Source of the DNA: JBKQVT01 sp963804825 | Lineage (GTDB): Bacteria > Planctomycetota > Planctomycetia > Pirellulales > Thermoguttaceae | Length of the DNA: 64,000 nt | Reading direction: 5' to 3' | NCBI GenBank assembly: GCA_963804825.1 | Contig: CAWDRV010000004.1 | Span: forward strand, 372,001 to 436,000 | Part shown: piece after piece, positions 43,857-53,073 of the stretch | Layout of the letters: each line of letters begins with the position of its first letter | How positions within the stretch are numbered: the first letter of the stretch is position 1 | Translations under genes and position numbers: made by a program | The notes under the pieces: model-generated | Database searches by the model: none | What the model was told of the DNA's origin: nothing | The model's input: only the letters and a program-made list of their open reading frames with translations

Positions 43857-44279
43857 CTGGCCGAAGCGATCGACTACGTGCTGAACCGTTGGGACGCCTT
43901 TGTCCGTTACATCAGCGACGGGAGAATCCGGATAGACAACAACGTGATTGAGCGGCTTCTGCGACCAGTCGCAATCGGTCGCAAGAATTTCTTATTCTTC
44001 GGAAGCGAGAAGGGCGGCCAGACGGCGGCGACACTCTACACGCTGGTGCAGAGCGCGCGGCGGAACTGCGTGGACGTGTGGCCGTACCTGACGGACGTGC
44101 TGCGTCGCCTTCTGGCGATTGCGCCCACGGACGCTGCCGCTCTGGAAGCCTTGCTGCCGGACCGCTGGGTCGTCGCTCATCCCGAGCATCGGCTTGAGCA
44201 GCGGGAAGACGAATCCCGCGAAGCCCCGGCCCGTCGCCGCCGCAAACGGGCCGCTCGCCGCATTGCCGCCACCCATTAA
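43857..44279 (+). mobile_element. IS66-type transposase C-terminal remnant
   Basis: The frame LAEAIDYVLNRWDAFVRYIS then DGRIRIDNNVIERLLRPVAI, GRKNFLFFGSEKGGQTAATL and VWPYLTDVLRRLLAI is the IS66 DDE domain end (IDNN...E...RPxAxGRKN). Its N-terminal three quarters are missing. About 50 residues of Arg/Glu-rich tail follow. It is a dead fragment next to an IS3-type fragment. Confidence 0.85.
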
Positions 44280-44311
44280 GCGGAGATTTTAGCGGGCGGT
44301 GACTTGTGGGG

Positions 44312-44472
44312 GCGAGCCTGGTATACTGGTATGTGAAAAATCGGCCAAGGCCGGAAGCTATCTCGCGGTCGGCCCCTGCTCGCCGGAGGAAGCCGCCCGC
44401 CAGCATGGCGTCAGCATCCCGCAGCAGCCGCACGATCTGCTCCGGACTATGCCGCTTTCGTCGTCGTGACAT
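44312..44472 (-). mobile_element. IS3-type transposase OrfA N-terminal remnant
   Basis: The minus frame starts MSRRRKRHSPEQIVRLLRDA then DAMLAGG, the HTH N-terminus of IS3-family OrfA proteins. Homology is lost after about 27 residues. Just upstream, 44473-44560 carries a GAGAGTC-rich stretch and GGTCCATGTGTTATGAGAGT on the minus strand, which could be the element's end. Confidence 0.55.
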
Positions 44473-44645
44473 CGAGAGTCCCCCCCGCCCCTCTCCGGGG
44501 CCAAAAGACTCTCATAACACATGGACCAAATTTTGGGTAGCAGGCCACTGCGCGATGACCCCCAACGTGGACACCACCTGGACCGCCTTCCATCCCAACC
44601 TGGACTGGAAGCTATTCAAGGAAAGGAGGAAGATCGAGAGAATCC

Positions 44646-46889
44646 ATGGCACATCCAACCCTTGAACAGGCGATCCTCCAATTCGTCGGCCGCGCGGACT
44701 ATCGGCCGCTGAAGCCCCGAACGATCGCCCAACGCCTACGCTTGCCCAAGAGCCAGGTCGATGAACTGAAAACCGCCGTCAAGCGATTGATCCGCCGCGG
44801 ACAGCTCGCCTATGGGGCCAACCACCTGGTCCACGCGGCCGGTAATATCGGCGACACCGGCGCGAAGGTTCACGCGATCGGCGCGAAAGTCCAGGCCGGC
44901 GGGAAAAAGAACCAGGTCGTCGGCGTCTTCCAGCGCACGCAAAAGGGTTTCGGCTTCGTCCGGCCGGAAATCGACCGAAGCGCGGCCGCGCCGGACGCGC
45001 CCGGCGGGCGAGACGCCCGCGCCAAGGACATCTACATCCCGCATAAGTGGACGGGCGACGCCGCCAGCGGCGACGTGGTGCTGGTGCAATTGCATCGTGG
45101 GCGGCCCGGCGCGGAGGGCCCGCGCGGCGAAATCGTCGAGGTGCTCCAACGCCAGACCCGGCAGTTCGTCGGGACCTATTTCCAGTCGGCCGGGGCCGCC
45201 TACGTCGCGGTCGACGGCACGCTCTTCGCGCAGCCGATCACCGTGGGCGATCCCGGCGCGAAAGGCGCCCGGCAGGACGACAAGGTGGTCTTCGAAATGG
45301 TCCGCTTCCCGTCGCCCGTCCACGACGGCGAAGGGGTGATCGTCGAGGTCCTTGGACCGCGGGGCAAGCCGGGCGTGGACACGCTGTCGATCCTCCGCGA
45401 GTTCAACTTGCCCGACGCCTTCGCCGCGGACGCCTTGGAAGAGGCCCGGCAGGAGGCGGAGAAGTTCGACGAATCGATCCCTCCGGAGCGGCTGGACCTG
45501 ACGGGCTTGACGATCGTCACGATCGATCCGGCCGACGCCCGCGATTTCGACGACGCAATCTCGCTGGAGCCGCTGGAGAACGGCCACTGGCGGCTTGGGG
45601 TCCACATTGCCGACGTGTCGCATTTCGTGCGTCCCCGCGGCGCGTTGGACCGCGAGGCCCGCAGCCGTGCCACCAGCGTCTACTTGCCGGACCGCGTCTT
45701 GCCCATGCTGCCGGAGGTCGTTTCCAACAGCCTGGCGAGCCTTCAGCCGGGCAAGGTGCGTTACACGCGCTCGGCGCTGATGGAGTTCACCCCGAAGGGG
45801 CTGCGCGTCGATGCGGAATTCCACATGGCCGCCATCCGCAGCAGCAAGCGGCTGACCTACGAGCAGGTCGATGCGTTTCTGGGCGACCGCCCGGCGTGGC
45901 GCCGCAAGCTGGGGGCGAAGGTCCACGCGCTGTTGGGCCACATGCACACGCTGGCGATGACGCTGCGGAAACGGCGGCTGAAACACGGCGCGTTGGAACT
46001 CGACATGCCCGAGGTCAAGGTGGACCTCGACGCTTCCGGCCGTGTGGCCGGCGCGCGGACCGTGGCCAACACCGAGAGCCACCAGATCATCGAGGAGTTC
46101 ATGGTGGCAGCCAACGAGGCCGTGGCCCAGACGCTCCGCGACGAGGAGTTGCCCTTTCTGCGCCGCGTCCACCAGTCGCCCAGCCCGGCCAAGATCAAGG
46201 CGTTGGGGCAGTTCGTGCGCGAGCTGGGCCTGCCGCCGTCGAACCTGCGGAGCCGATTTGAATTGCAGAAGCTGCTCGGCGAGGTCGCCGGGCGACCGGA
46301 GCAGCGGGCGGTGCATTTCGCCGTGCTGCGGTCGCTGCAGCGCGCCTTCTACAGCCCCGAGGAAGAAGGCCATTACGCGCTGGCCAGCGATTGCTATTGC
46401 CACTTCACCTCCCCGATCCGCCGCTATCCCGACCTGACCGTTCACCGGGTGCTGGGCGAACTGCTGGCTCGCCGGAAGCCCCGCGCCCATTTCGACGAGC
46501 TGGTCGTCCTCGGCCAGCACTGCTCCGATTGCGAACGCCGGGCCGAGGCCGCCGAACGCGAGTTGACCAAACTGAAACTGCTGTCCTACTTGAGCGAGCG
46601 GATCGGCGAGGAAATGGCCGCCGTCGTCACCGGTGTCGAGAGCTTCGGCCTGTTCGTCGAAGGCGTCGATCTGCCGGCCCAAGGGTTGATCCACGCCGAC
46701 GCTCTCAGCGACGACTATTATGACTTCGATCGCGCGGCGCACACGCTCTCGGGCCGCCGCTCGGGCAAGAGCTATCGGTTGGGCGACCTGCTGCGGGTGG
46801 CCGTGGCGCGGGTCGATCTGGAGCGGCGCGAGTTGGATTTCCGCCTCGTCCAGCGAAAAAAAACGACGAGGCGAAAACCGGGGTCCTAG
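44646..46889 (+). CDS. rnr: Ribonuclease R
   Basis: 747 residues. An N-terminal winged-helix domain (LKPRTIAQRLRLPKSQVDEL) is followed by a cold-shock domain (GVFQRTQKGFGFVRPEIDRS). The RNB catalytic domain has TIDPADARDFDDAISLEPLE near residue 292 with the Mg-binding Asp cluster, GVHIADVSHFVRP and YALASDCYCHFTSPIRRYPD. A C-terminal S1 domain (EMAAVVTGVESFGLFVEGVD) and a basic tail close the protein. It degrades structured RNA processively in the 3' to 5' direction; in bacteria it acts in rRNA and mRNA turnover. The length is close to the family norm. The start at 44646 follows GAGAG. Confidence 0.93.
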   Translation: MAHPTLEQAILQFVGRADYRPLKPRTIAQRLRLPKSQVDELKTAVKRLIRRGQLAYGANHLVHAAGNIGDTGAKVHAIGAKVQAGGKKNQVVGVFQRTQKGFGFVRPEIDRSAAAPDAPGGRDARAKDIYIPHKWTGDAASGDVVLVQLHRGRPGAEGPRGEIVEVLQRQTRQFVGTYFQSAGAAYVAVDGTLFAQPITVGDPGAKGARQDDKVVFEMVRFPSPVHDGEGVIVEVLGPRGKPGVDTLSILREFNLPDAFAADALEEARQEAEKFDESIPPERLDLTGLTIVTIDPADARDFDDAISLEPLENGHWRLGVHIADVSHFVRPRGALDREARSRATSVYLPDRVLPMLPEVVSNSLASLQPGKVRYTRSALMEFTPKGLRVDAEFHMAAIRSSKRLTYEQVDAFLGDRPAWRRKLGAKVHALLGHMHTLAMTLRKRRLKHGALELDMPEVKVDLDASGRVAGARTVANTESHQIIEEFMVAANEAVAQTLRDEELPFLRRVHQSPSPAKIKALGQFVRELGLPPSNLRSRFELQKLLGEVAGRPEQRAVHFAVLRSLQRAFYSPEEEGHYALASDCYCHFTSPIRRYPDLTVHRVLGELLARRKPRAHFDELVVLGQHCSDCERRAEAAERELTKLKLLSYLSERIGEEMAAVVTGVESFGLFVEGVDLPAQGLIHADALSDDYYDFDRAAHTLSGRRSGKSYRLGDLLRVAVARVDLERRELDFRLVQRKKTTRRKPGS

Positions 46890-47157
46890 CCCGCATTTCT
46901 CACCAACGTGTAACCACGCCGATTCCTCGACGGGCGCTAGATTGCCACGCCGCCTGAGTTTCTTGCTTCGCCGCTGGCGGCTTCGGCGGGCAGGATCGGC
47001 TCTTGGCCCATCGCGGTCGTCCAGAGCCACAGCGGCTTTCTTGAGGGCCGTAGCGGGCTGAATGGGTGAGCGGCCGGCGCGGGTAGGGTCAGAGGTTCGG
47101 CCACCTGGCGGTGCGGGTATTGGGCATGGGTGTTAGCATATCGGGTGGATTGATCGC
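46890..47157. other. Gap after RNase R
   Basis: A minus frame reads QVAEPLTLPAPAAHPFSPLR and ends WWTTAMGQ-type residues then AASGEARNSGGVAI, but it has no convincing start and is not called. Nothing else is recognised. Confidence 0.3.
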
Positions 47158-47517
47158 CTATTGCGGCGCCTGTTGCATTGCCGATGGATGGACCCGGCGT
47201 TGGACGTCGGTTTCGATAACACCGAAAGTGGCCTCGTGCCGCTGGATGGTCATCATCAAGGCCTGCAACATCCGTTTCGCCGTGAAGAAGTTGGCGACGA
47301 TCCGCTGGGTGATGGCAACCGGCACAGTCGGCACACCGAACGGCTGCGGGTTGAGTCCGAAGTCGATAATCAATTCTTCGGGCGTGCCCGTCACGCGGCA
47401 AAAGTTGGTGTACATGGGGACGGCCTTTGAGTCGTCGATTTGAATCTGTGCCTGCTGAGGCTGGGCCTGTGCAGGGACCTGCGGCATCGTGCCGGGATTG
47501 CTGGCGGGTTCGACCAT
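47158..47517 (-). CDS. DUF3467 family protein
   Basis: 119 residues. A Pro/Gln-rich N-terminus (MPQVPAQAQPQQAQIQIDDS) precedes the DUF3467 core: AVPMYTNFCRVTGTPEELII, DFGLNPQPFGVPTVPVAITQ, RIVANFFTAKRMLQALMMTI and QRHEATFGVIETDVQRRV. The family is conserved in Planctomycetes and some Proteobacteria; its function is unproven, and its YxNxxxVxxTxxEFxLDF pattern is shared with phage-like small proteins. The ATG at 47517 is supported by GGACCC in weak form. It is a single gene. Confidence 0.88.
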   Translation of the reverse strand: MVEPASNPGTMPQVPAQAQPQQAQIQIDDSKAVPMYTNFCRVTGTPEELIIDFGLNPQPFGVPTVPVAITQRIVANFFTAKRMLQALMMTIQRHEATFGVIETDVQRRVHPSAMQQAPQ

Positions 47518-47813
47518 GAGTTGGGTCCTTTATGTGAAGCCATTGGGTTTGACTGCCAATCCGCGGACGGTCCCACGTATCGCACCCCCATTGTAGACGG
47601 ACCGCTTCGCGATGAGAATGGGGTCTACGGGGCTGACCCTGGTAAAGGGGGGCGATTGGCGACGAAATGCTGTCACTCGGTCATGACGGTCGCCCAGCCG
47701 CCACGGCCGGTGCCGATCGAGCCGACCCGGTGGTCGCTAGCCCCCGGCTGACAAACGCGACCGCCAAGGGTAAAATAACGGGCAGCGTCGCCCATCCCTT
47801 GCAGAGGCACTCC

Positions 47814-48569
47814 ATGAACGTTGAACCGACAGCCTCGCAAGCCGACGGTCGAACAGGTAAGTGGCGGGGCCGTTTTGAGAAAGTGGTGCTGGCCGTCGCC
47901 GGGGCGCTGCTGTTGTATCTGGCCGTTGCGTACGTCGTCCTGCCGTTGACGTGGACGCGCTACGTGCGACGCCATCCGTCGCTGGACGACATGCCGGGCA
48001 TCACGCAGACGACGCGTGGCATTCCCGGCGACCCGCTCAACGTGGCTCTCATCGGAACGGAGAAGGAGTTGAAGCAGATCATGGTGGCGGCCAAGTGGTA
48101 TCCCGCCGACCCGCTTACCTTGCGGAGTCGCCTGGAAATTGCCGACGCCACGGTACTGAAACGGCCTTACGAAGATGCGCCGGTGAGCAACTTGTACCTG
48201 TTTGGGCGTAAAGAAGACCTTGCCTTTGAGCAACCCGTGGGCAACAATCCCCGCCATCGCCACCACGTCCGCTTCTGGCGGAGCGAGAAAAGCGACCCGG
48301 ACGGACGGCCCATGTGGGTCGGCTCCGCCATCTACGACAAGCGGGTCGGACTAAGCCGCACCACGGGCCAGATCACGCATGTCACCGCCCCGGATATCAA
48401 CGTCGAGCGGGACTACCTGTTCGGCTGCCTCCAGCAGACCGGCGACCTGGCAGAGGTATACGTGGTGGCCCACTTTCACAAGATCTTGAAAGGCCGCAAC
48501 GGCGGCGGGGACCCTTGGTATACCGATGGGAACCTTGACGTCGGGGTGATCGCCGTGAAGCCGCATTAG
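47814..48569 (+). CDS. LssY C-terminal domain membrane protein
   Basis: 251 residues. The ATG at 47814 is used; an in-frame upstream extension from 47667 looks non-coding. There is one N-terminal membrane segment (VVLAVAGALLLYLAVAYVVL), followed by an extracytoplasmic LssY_C domain: GDPLNVALIGTEKELKQIMV, AAKWYPADPLTLRSRLEIAD, HHVRFWRSEKSDPDGRPMWV, GSAIYDKRVGLSRTTGQITH and ERDYLFGCLQQTGD. LssY was named from a Legionella secretion-linked locus, but the domain is widespread and its biochemical role is unknown. TAAAAT at 47771-47776 may be its -10 box. Confidence 0.85.
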   Translation: MNVEPTASQADGRTGKWRGRFEKVVLAVAGALLLYLAVAYVVLPLTWTRYVRRHPSLDDMPGITQTTRGIPGDPLNVALIGTEKELKQIMVAAKWYPADPLTLRSRLEIADATVLKRPYEDAPVSNLYLFGRKEDLAFEQPVGNNPRHRHHVRFWRSEKSDPDGRPMWVGSAIYDKRVGLSRTTGQITHVTAPDINVERDYLFGCLQQTGDLAEVYVVAHFHKILKGRNGGGDPWYTDGNLDVGVIAVKPH

Positions 48570-48701
48570 GCGGCCCTTCGCGTTCCAGAATTCGGCTTCG
48601 CGATTGCGACATCCAGGGCGGCGCGAAGGGGACCATCACCCGGCAACCGTGACGACCACAGCGGCCAGACGTGACCCGCAAAGGGATCCGAGGATCGGAG
48701 G

Positions 48702-48998
48702 TCAGCAAACTCTGGCCATCGCCGGCGCAGGAGTCAACGCTTCGATCAGTCCGCGCTCGCCCTCCAGTTCGACGGGCAGAATGCTGTCGTACGGGATGCC
48801 CATCTTGTCGAACCAAGCGGCAATTGCGTCTCGATCGGTCGCGTCCAGCACACACCACGCCTTTCCTTCCGTGAGGTTGAAAAAGCTCCGATATCCCCGG
48901 ACATTCGTTTCATGTTGGCTGGCTTCGGCCACCTGGCATATCTGCTCGTGGGTCAGCGTGCCGACCGGAAACGTATGGCTACAGAAAAACCTGTGCAT
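48702..48998 (-). CDS. DUF4242 family protein
   Basis: 98 residues: MHRFFCSHTFPVGTLTHEQI, CQVAEASQHETNVRGYRSFF, NLTEGKAWCVLDATDRDAIA and AWFDKMGIPYDSILPVELEG. This is the ferredoxin-like DUF4242 fold, with the characteristic GKxxCVxxAxD segment; a nickel-binding annotation exists for relatives. The start is at 48998, with GGAGGAGACTA upstream as a good ribosome site. It is divergent from the serine hydrolase gene across the symmetrical region 49044-49174. Confidence 0.85.
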   Translation of the reverse strand: MHRFFCSHTFPVGTLTHEQICQVAEASQHETNVRGYRSFFNLTEGKAWCVLDATDRDAIAAWFDKMGIPYDSILPVELEGERGLIEALTPAPAMARVC

Positions 48999-49043
48999 CG
49001 TAGTCTCCTCCTCTTGGAACTCGGTAACTCGAACTCGACATTG

Positions 49044-49174
49044 GATTGTAGCGCCGGGCTAGAGCGCTTTCGGCAGGGGCGGGATGGCCCAGAAAGAGGA
49101 TGTCAGAAGTCCACCATGGACGAATCCATCTGCCGTCCAGACTTCGCCGTGACGCTTTCCCCCGGCGCTACAAT
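49044..49174. promoter_or_regulatory. Symmetrical divergent promoter region
   Basis: ATTGTAGCGCCGGG (49044-49057) and CCCGGCGCTACAAT (49161-49174) are perfect 14-base inverted copies 103 bases apart. Each ends in TACAAT, a good -10 box pointing outward, one toward the DUF4242 gene and one toward the serine hydrolase gene. Either this is a pair of identical promoters with a shared regulator or a small inverted-repeat element. No consensus -35 is seen. Confidence 0.45.
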
Positions 49175-49293
49175 AGAGTGACAAGAGACGAAGAGGCGAC
49201 GTACCGGTTCGTGAAGACGAACGTGGGGGGGGTCGTATTCTGGGTCGAGGCTCTCGTCCAGCCAGGGCCGATGCACACGTGAGAACCCAGCCG

Positions 49294-50616
49294 ATGACAT
49301 TACCAATCACCGATCCGCTGTTGCCGCGTCTGACGCGCCGCCGGTTCCTGACCACGGCCGCCGCCGGGTTGGCCTTGTGGCCGCGCGGCCAACGGGCCTT
49401 TAGCCAGGTTACGGGGCTCGTCATGCCGAAGCTGGCCGCCTATGACGATCTGATGACCACCTTCATGCGCGAGCACAAACCGCCCGGCGCCGCCTTGGCC
49501 GTCACCTATCACGGTCGCCTGGTCTACGCCCGTGGGTTCGGCTATGCCAACCTGGAAAAGCACGAACCGGTGCGGCCTGCTTCGCTGTTTCGCATCGCCA
49601 GCGTGAGCAAGCCTTTCACCGCCACGGCCGTGATGCAGTTGATCGAACAAGGCAAACTCCGACTTGACGACCGGGTGTTTCCGATTCTGAAGCTCGAGCC
49701 GCATCTCGAACGGGGAGCGCACTTGGACCCGCGCTGGCACGACATTACCGTGCGGCACTGCTTGCAGCACACGGCCGGATGGAACCGCGACAAATCGTTC
49801 GACCCGATGGCTGCCGAGACCGCCGAAAAGGTCGCCAAGGCGCTGAGAGTCCCGCTGCCCATTCACCCCAGGGAAATCATCCGCTACACGATGGGCAAGC
49901 CGTTGGATTTCAAGCCGGGCACGGCCTACGCCTATTCCAACTTCGGCTACTGTGTGTTGGGTCGGGTCATCGAGGCCGTTTCGGGGGAGCCCTACCACCA
50001 GTTGGTGCGCCAGAAGATTCTCGTCCCCTTGGGCATCCGCGGCATGCAACTTGGCAAGAACCTCCTGAAGGACCGCGCCCGCGATGAAGTGAAATACTAC
50101 GACAGCCGCCAACGCACCGGCCGGGCCATCTCCGGACCGAAGATCGGCGAAAAGGCGCCCTTGCCCTATGGCGTCGAATGCATCGAGACGATGGATGCCA
50201 ACGGCGGTTGGATCGCCTCGGCGGTGAACCTGGTCCGCTTCGCCGTCGCTCTGGACGACCCGAAACGATGTCCTATCCTGAGCGAGGAAGGCATTCGGAC
50301 CATGCTCGCGCCGCCGCCGGGAGCGGTAGGCCACGGACCCAAGGGGCGGCCGAAGCCGACTTACTACGCATGTGGCTGGGACGTTCGGCCGGCCGTGCGG
50401 CAACCGGGCAAGTACACCAAGTGGCATGGCGGTTTGCTTGCCGGCAGTTCCACGCTGCTGGTCTGCCGCGCCGACGGCATCAACTGGGCGGTCCTGTTCA
50501 ACAGCGATGCCGGCAAGGACGGCAAGGAGTTCGCGGGGCTGATCGATCCGCTTCTTCACAAGCCGGCGGATGCGATCAAGGACTGGCCCGAGATCGACTT
50601 GTTCCCGCGGTTCTGA
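49294..50616 (+). CDS. Tat-exported serine hydrolase (beta-lactamase/class C-like)
   Basis: 440 residues from the ATG at 49294; a GTG at 49279 is in frame. The N-terminus RLTRRRFLTTAAAGLALWPR carries a twin-arginine signal. The catalytic SxxK is SVSKPF near residue 102, and the Tyr-x-Asn is YSNFGY near residue 213. The third motif is WHGGLLAGSST close to the C-terminus. Other supporting parts are VTYHGRLVYARGFGYANLEK and GWIASAVNLVRFAVAL. These are penicillin-binding-protein/esterase-class enzymes; substrates range from peptidoglycan peptides to esters. Length is normal. Antibiotic hydrolysis is not implied by the sequence. Confidence 0.85.
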   Translation: MTLPITDPLLPRLTRRRFLTTAAAGLALWPRGQRAFSQVTGLVMPKLAAYDDLMTTFMREHKPPGAALAVTYHGRLVYARGFGYANLEKHEPVRPASLFRIASVSKPFTATAVMQLIEQGKLRLDDRVFPILKLEPHLERGAHLDPRWHDITVRHCLQHTAGWNRDKSFDPMAAETAEKVAKALRVPLPIHPREIIRYTMGKPLDFKPGTAYAYSNFGYCVLGRVIEAVSGEPYHQLVRQKILVPLGIRGMQLGKNLLKDRARDEVKYYDSRQRTGRAISGPKIGEKAPLPYGVECIETMDANGGWIASAVNLVRFAVALDDPKRCPILSEEGIRTMLAPPPGAVGHGPKGRPKPTYYACGWDVRPAVRQPGKYTKWHGGLLAGSSTLLVCRADGINWAVLFNSDAGKDGKEFAGLIDPLLHKPADAIKDWPEIDLFPRF

Positions 50617-50779
50617 CGCCGCGGCAACGGCTCCAGCATCTCAAGACCCCCGGAGCGCTCGGTCCGACGCATCACGGGCCGCTGATCGCGATTCGCCCGC
50701 AGGCGCAGGCTCCTGGGTGGCCAACGGATCCCGTCCCGTCCGGCGCACGACGTTCTTTTCACAATCGTTCGATACTCCG

Positions 50780-51820
50780 TCAGCCAAAGCGAGCCAGGTA
50801 GTTACCATCGTCTTCGCGGTCCACCTGGACACCAATCTCCAGAAACCGGCGCAGGATCTCCAGGTGCGTCGTCGCGTGCAGCGAAAGGTCCATGGTGCGG
50901 AACACGCCGCCGCCTGAGCCCAGATAGACGCCGATCCCCAGCGGCAGCATGATCTGGTCGGCCATGTATTTGCCGATCGGCACACCAGCGGCGAGGTACT
51001 CCTCGGCCTGTCGCAGGGCCTCTTTGGCCACGTCCTCGGCCCGCACGCCCAACTGTCCGAACGCGGTGAAGACCTCAGTGACGTGTTCCGCCTCCAACTC
51101 GATCATCACCGCGTTGCCCGGCCCGCGGGAGCCCTTCACCTCGTCGATCGTAAACAACGCCTCGCCCCAGCCGGTCTCCTGGGCAATCGTCCGGCACTCC
51201 CGCTCGGCGATATGCCGCGGCAAGTTGGCCACCATGGCCCGGACCCGCCGGGCGGTGATCTCGCCTCGATCGACCAGTTCCAGGCGGCCGAGTTGCTTCG
51301 CCGGTTGGATGTGAACCGTGAGCTTCCCGCCGCCGGCCGGATAGAAGCCCGGGCGGACAAGCTGCACCTCGACCCGCGGCCCCAATCGGTTTACCAGCGG
51401 CAGATATGCCTTCTCCAGAAAATCCACCGGCGGAGCCATGGGATTGTGCGTGCCGCCTTCCAAAACGAGGTTCGACTCGCTTTCGGCCAGCAGCAGGGCT
51501 GGAAGCACGGTCTGGAGCACCAGGGTCGCGCTGCCGGCGGTGCCGACACGGAAGGTGTAGTCGCCAAATCGGACCCCGCTGGGGTGGAACACCACGCGCC
51601 GGGAGCCCAAGACGACCCCTTCCACCTCTGCGCCGCTGACCTCGGTCGCGGCCAACACCGCCGTCACGTGTTGCTGCAACAGGCCCGGCTTCTTTCGCCC
51701 GGCGCGGATCTTCTCAATGACGAAAGGCTTGCCCGTCACCAGGGAAAGGGCCAGCGCCGAGCGGAGCACTTGCCCGCCGCCCTCGCCCTGGGAGCCGTCG
51801 ATCGTGATGATGCCCACCAT
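50780..51820 (-). CDS. rtcA: RNA 3'-terminal phosphate cyclase
   Basis: 346 residues. GSQGEGGGQVLRSALALSLV opens the protein, with RAGRKKPGLLQQHVTAVLAA, TAGSATLVLQTVLPALLLAE, GGTHNPMAPPVDFLEKAYLP and RPGFYPAGGGKLTVHIQPA in order. The segment SLHATTHLEILRRF near the C-terminus contains the His that is adenylylated in RtcA. The enzyme converts 3'-phosphate RNA ends to 2',3'-cyclic phosphates with ATP, in RNA repair. No rtcB or rtcR is adjacent, so its usual partners are elsewhere or absent. Length matches the family. Confidence 0.93.
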   Translation of the reverse strand: MVGIITIDGSQGEGGGQVLRSALALSLVTGKPFVIEKIRAGRKKPGLLQQHVTAVLAATEVSGAEVEGVVLGSRRVVFHPSGVRFGDYTFRVGTAGSATLVLQTVLPALLLAESESNLVLEGGTHNPMAPPVDFLEKAYLPLVNRLGPRVEVQLVRPGFYPAGGGKLTVHIQPAKQLGRLELVDRGEITARRVRAMVANLPRHIAERECRTIAQETGWGEALFTIDEVKGSRGPGNAVMIELEAEHVTEVFTAFGQLGVRAEDVAKEALRQAEEYLAAGVPIGKYMADQIMLPLGIGVYLGSGGGVFRTMDLSLHATTHLEILRRFLEIGVQVDREDDGNYLARFG

Positions 51821-51880
51821 GGGGTGATCTCGCCCGTATTACGATTCAGATTTCCTCCATTGTGACGTTCGGGCTGGCAG

Positions 51881-51997
51881 GATCAAGGAGCGATCGAGGC
51901 CGACGCCTACATTGCCGAGATCCTGTCGGGCAAATCGGTCTTGAAGGTGATCGTCGTCTCCGGCCGGATGGTCAACTTCGTGGTGAAATGCGGATCT
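51881..51997 (+). pseudogene. Orphan gene fragment
   Basis: The plus frame DQGAIEADAYIAEILSGKSV then LKVIVVSGRMVNFVVK is protein-like and resembles a gene C-terminus, but it has no start and its end is lost in the antisense of the phosphate permease. It overlaps that gene's 3' end by about 25 bases. Confidence 0.25.
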
Positions 51998-53055
51998 CGA
52001 GGATCCGCAGCGAGCATTCGAGCAAGTAGCCGATCAGGGCGGTTGCCGGCAGCGTCATCACCCATGCCCAGACCATGCGTCCCACGACGCGCCATTTCAC
52101 CGCATTTAATCGCCGGGTCGCTCCCACGCCGAGGATCGAGGCCGAGATGACGTGCGTGGTCAACAGGGGGATGCCCCAACGACTGGCCACCTGGATGACC
52201 GTGGCCGCAGCCGTTTCGGCGGCGAAGCCGTGGATGGGTTGCAGGCGGACCATCCGATGGCCCATGGTTCGGATGATGCGCCAGCCGCCGGCGGCCGTGC
52301 CCGCCGCCATGGTCAGGGAACAAATCACCTTGACCCAGGTATGGACCTCGAATTGCGGTGTGTGCAAGAAGTGCAGCCACGAAGGCAAGCCATCGAAAAG
52401 GCCCTTCCGGGTCGCAGTCCAGAGCGTCAAGGCAAGGATGCCCATGGTTTTTTGCGCGTCGTTGGTGCCATGGCTCAGTCCCATCAGCGCGGCGCTTCCC
52501 AGTTGCAGCCTGCCGAAGAGCATATTGACGCGGTGCGGCCGCCAATTGCGGAGCATCGCCAAGAGCAGGCCCATCACGAGGAACCCGATCAGGAGGCCCA
52601 CCAGCGGCGAGGTGACCATCGGCAGAATGACCTTGGGCCACAGCCCTTCCGGGCCGTGCTGAGCGGTAGCCACGGACCAGCGAATGACGGAGAAGTCGCC
52701 GCGGGCAGAGGCGACGGTGGCGCCGCACAGGCCGCCGATCAATGCGTGGCTGGAACTCGACGGCAGGCTCGAACCACCAGGTGAGGAGGTTCCACAAAAT
52801 GGCCGCCAGCAGGGCGGACAAGACGGTGTGCAAGGTGACGACGCCGGTTTCCACCAGGCCGTTGCCGATCGTGGCGGCGACCGCCGTGCCCCACAAGGCG
52901 CCGATCAGGTTGCACACCGCGGCCAGGCACACCGCCTGCCGAGGGCTGAGAACGCGGGTGGAGACCACGGTCGCAATGGCGTTCGCCGCGTCGTGAAACC
53001 CGTTGATATACTCGAACGCAAGGCCGAACAGGATCACGCAGAGCACGAGCGTCAT
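51972..53055 (-). CDS. pit: PiT-family inorganic phosphate permease (frameshifted)
   Basis: The N-terminal PiT half starts at 53055: FEYINGFHDAANAIATVVST and LIGALWGTAVAATIGNGLVE then LLTWWF. Coding then shifts frame near 52766: an extra C in GAGCCTG is suspected, since its removal gives ELPSSSSHALIGGLCGATVA, the expected PSSSSHA loop. The C-terminal half has LMGLSHGTNDAQKTMGILAL, the second PiT signature, and ends at 51972. It has about 10 membrane helices. It imports phosphate, usually as a metal-phosphate complex, with protons. The DUF47 gene lies 18 bases upstream on the same strand, the normal operon partner. Confidence 0.88.
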
Positions 53056-53073
53056 CGCGGATCGGTCCCTGCG

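Noticed and set aside
46937..47140. Small minus-strand gene after RNase R
   Set aside because: The last 55 codons look protein-like, but only a GTG without ribosome site is available and no family is recognised.
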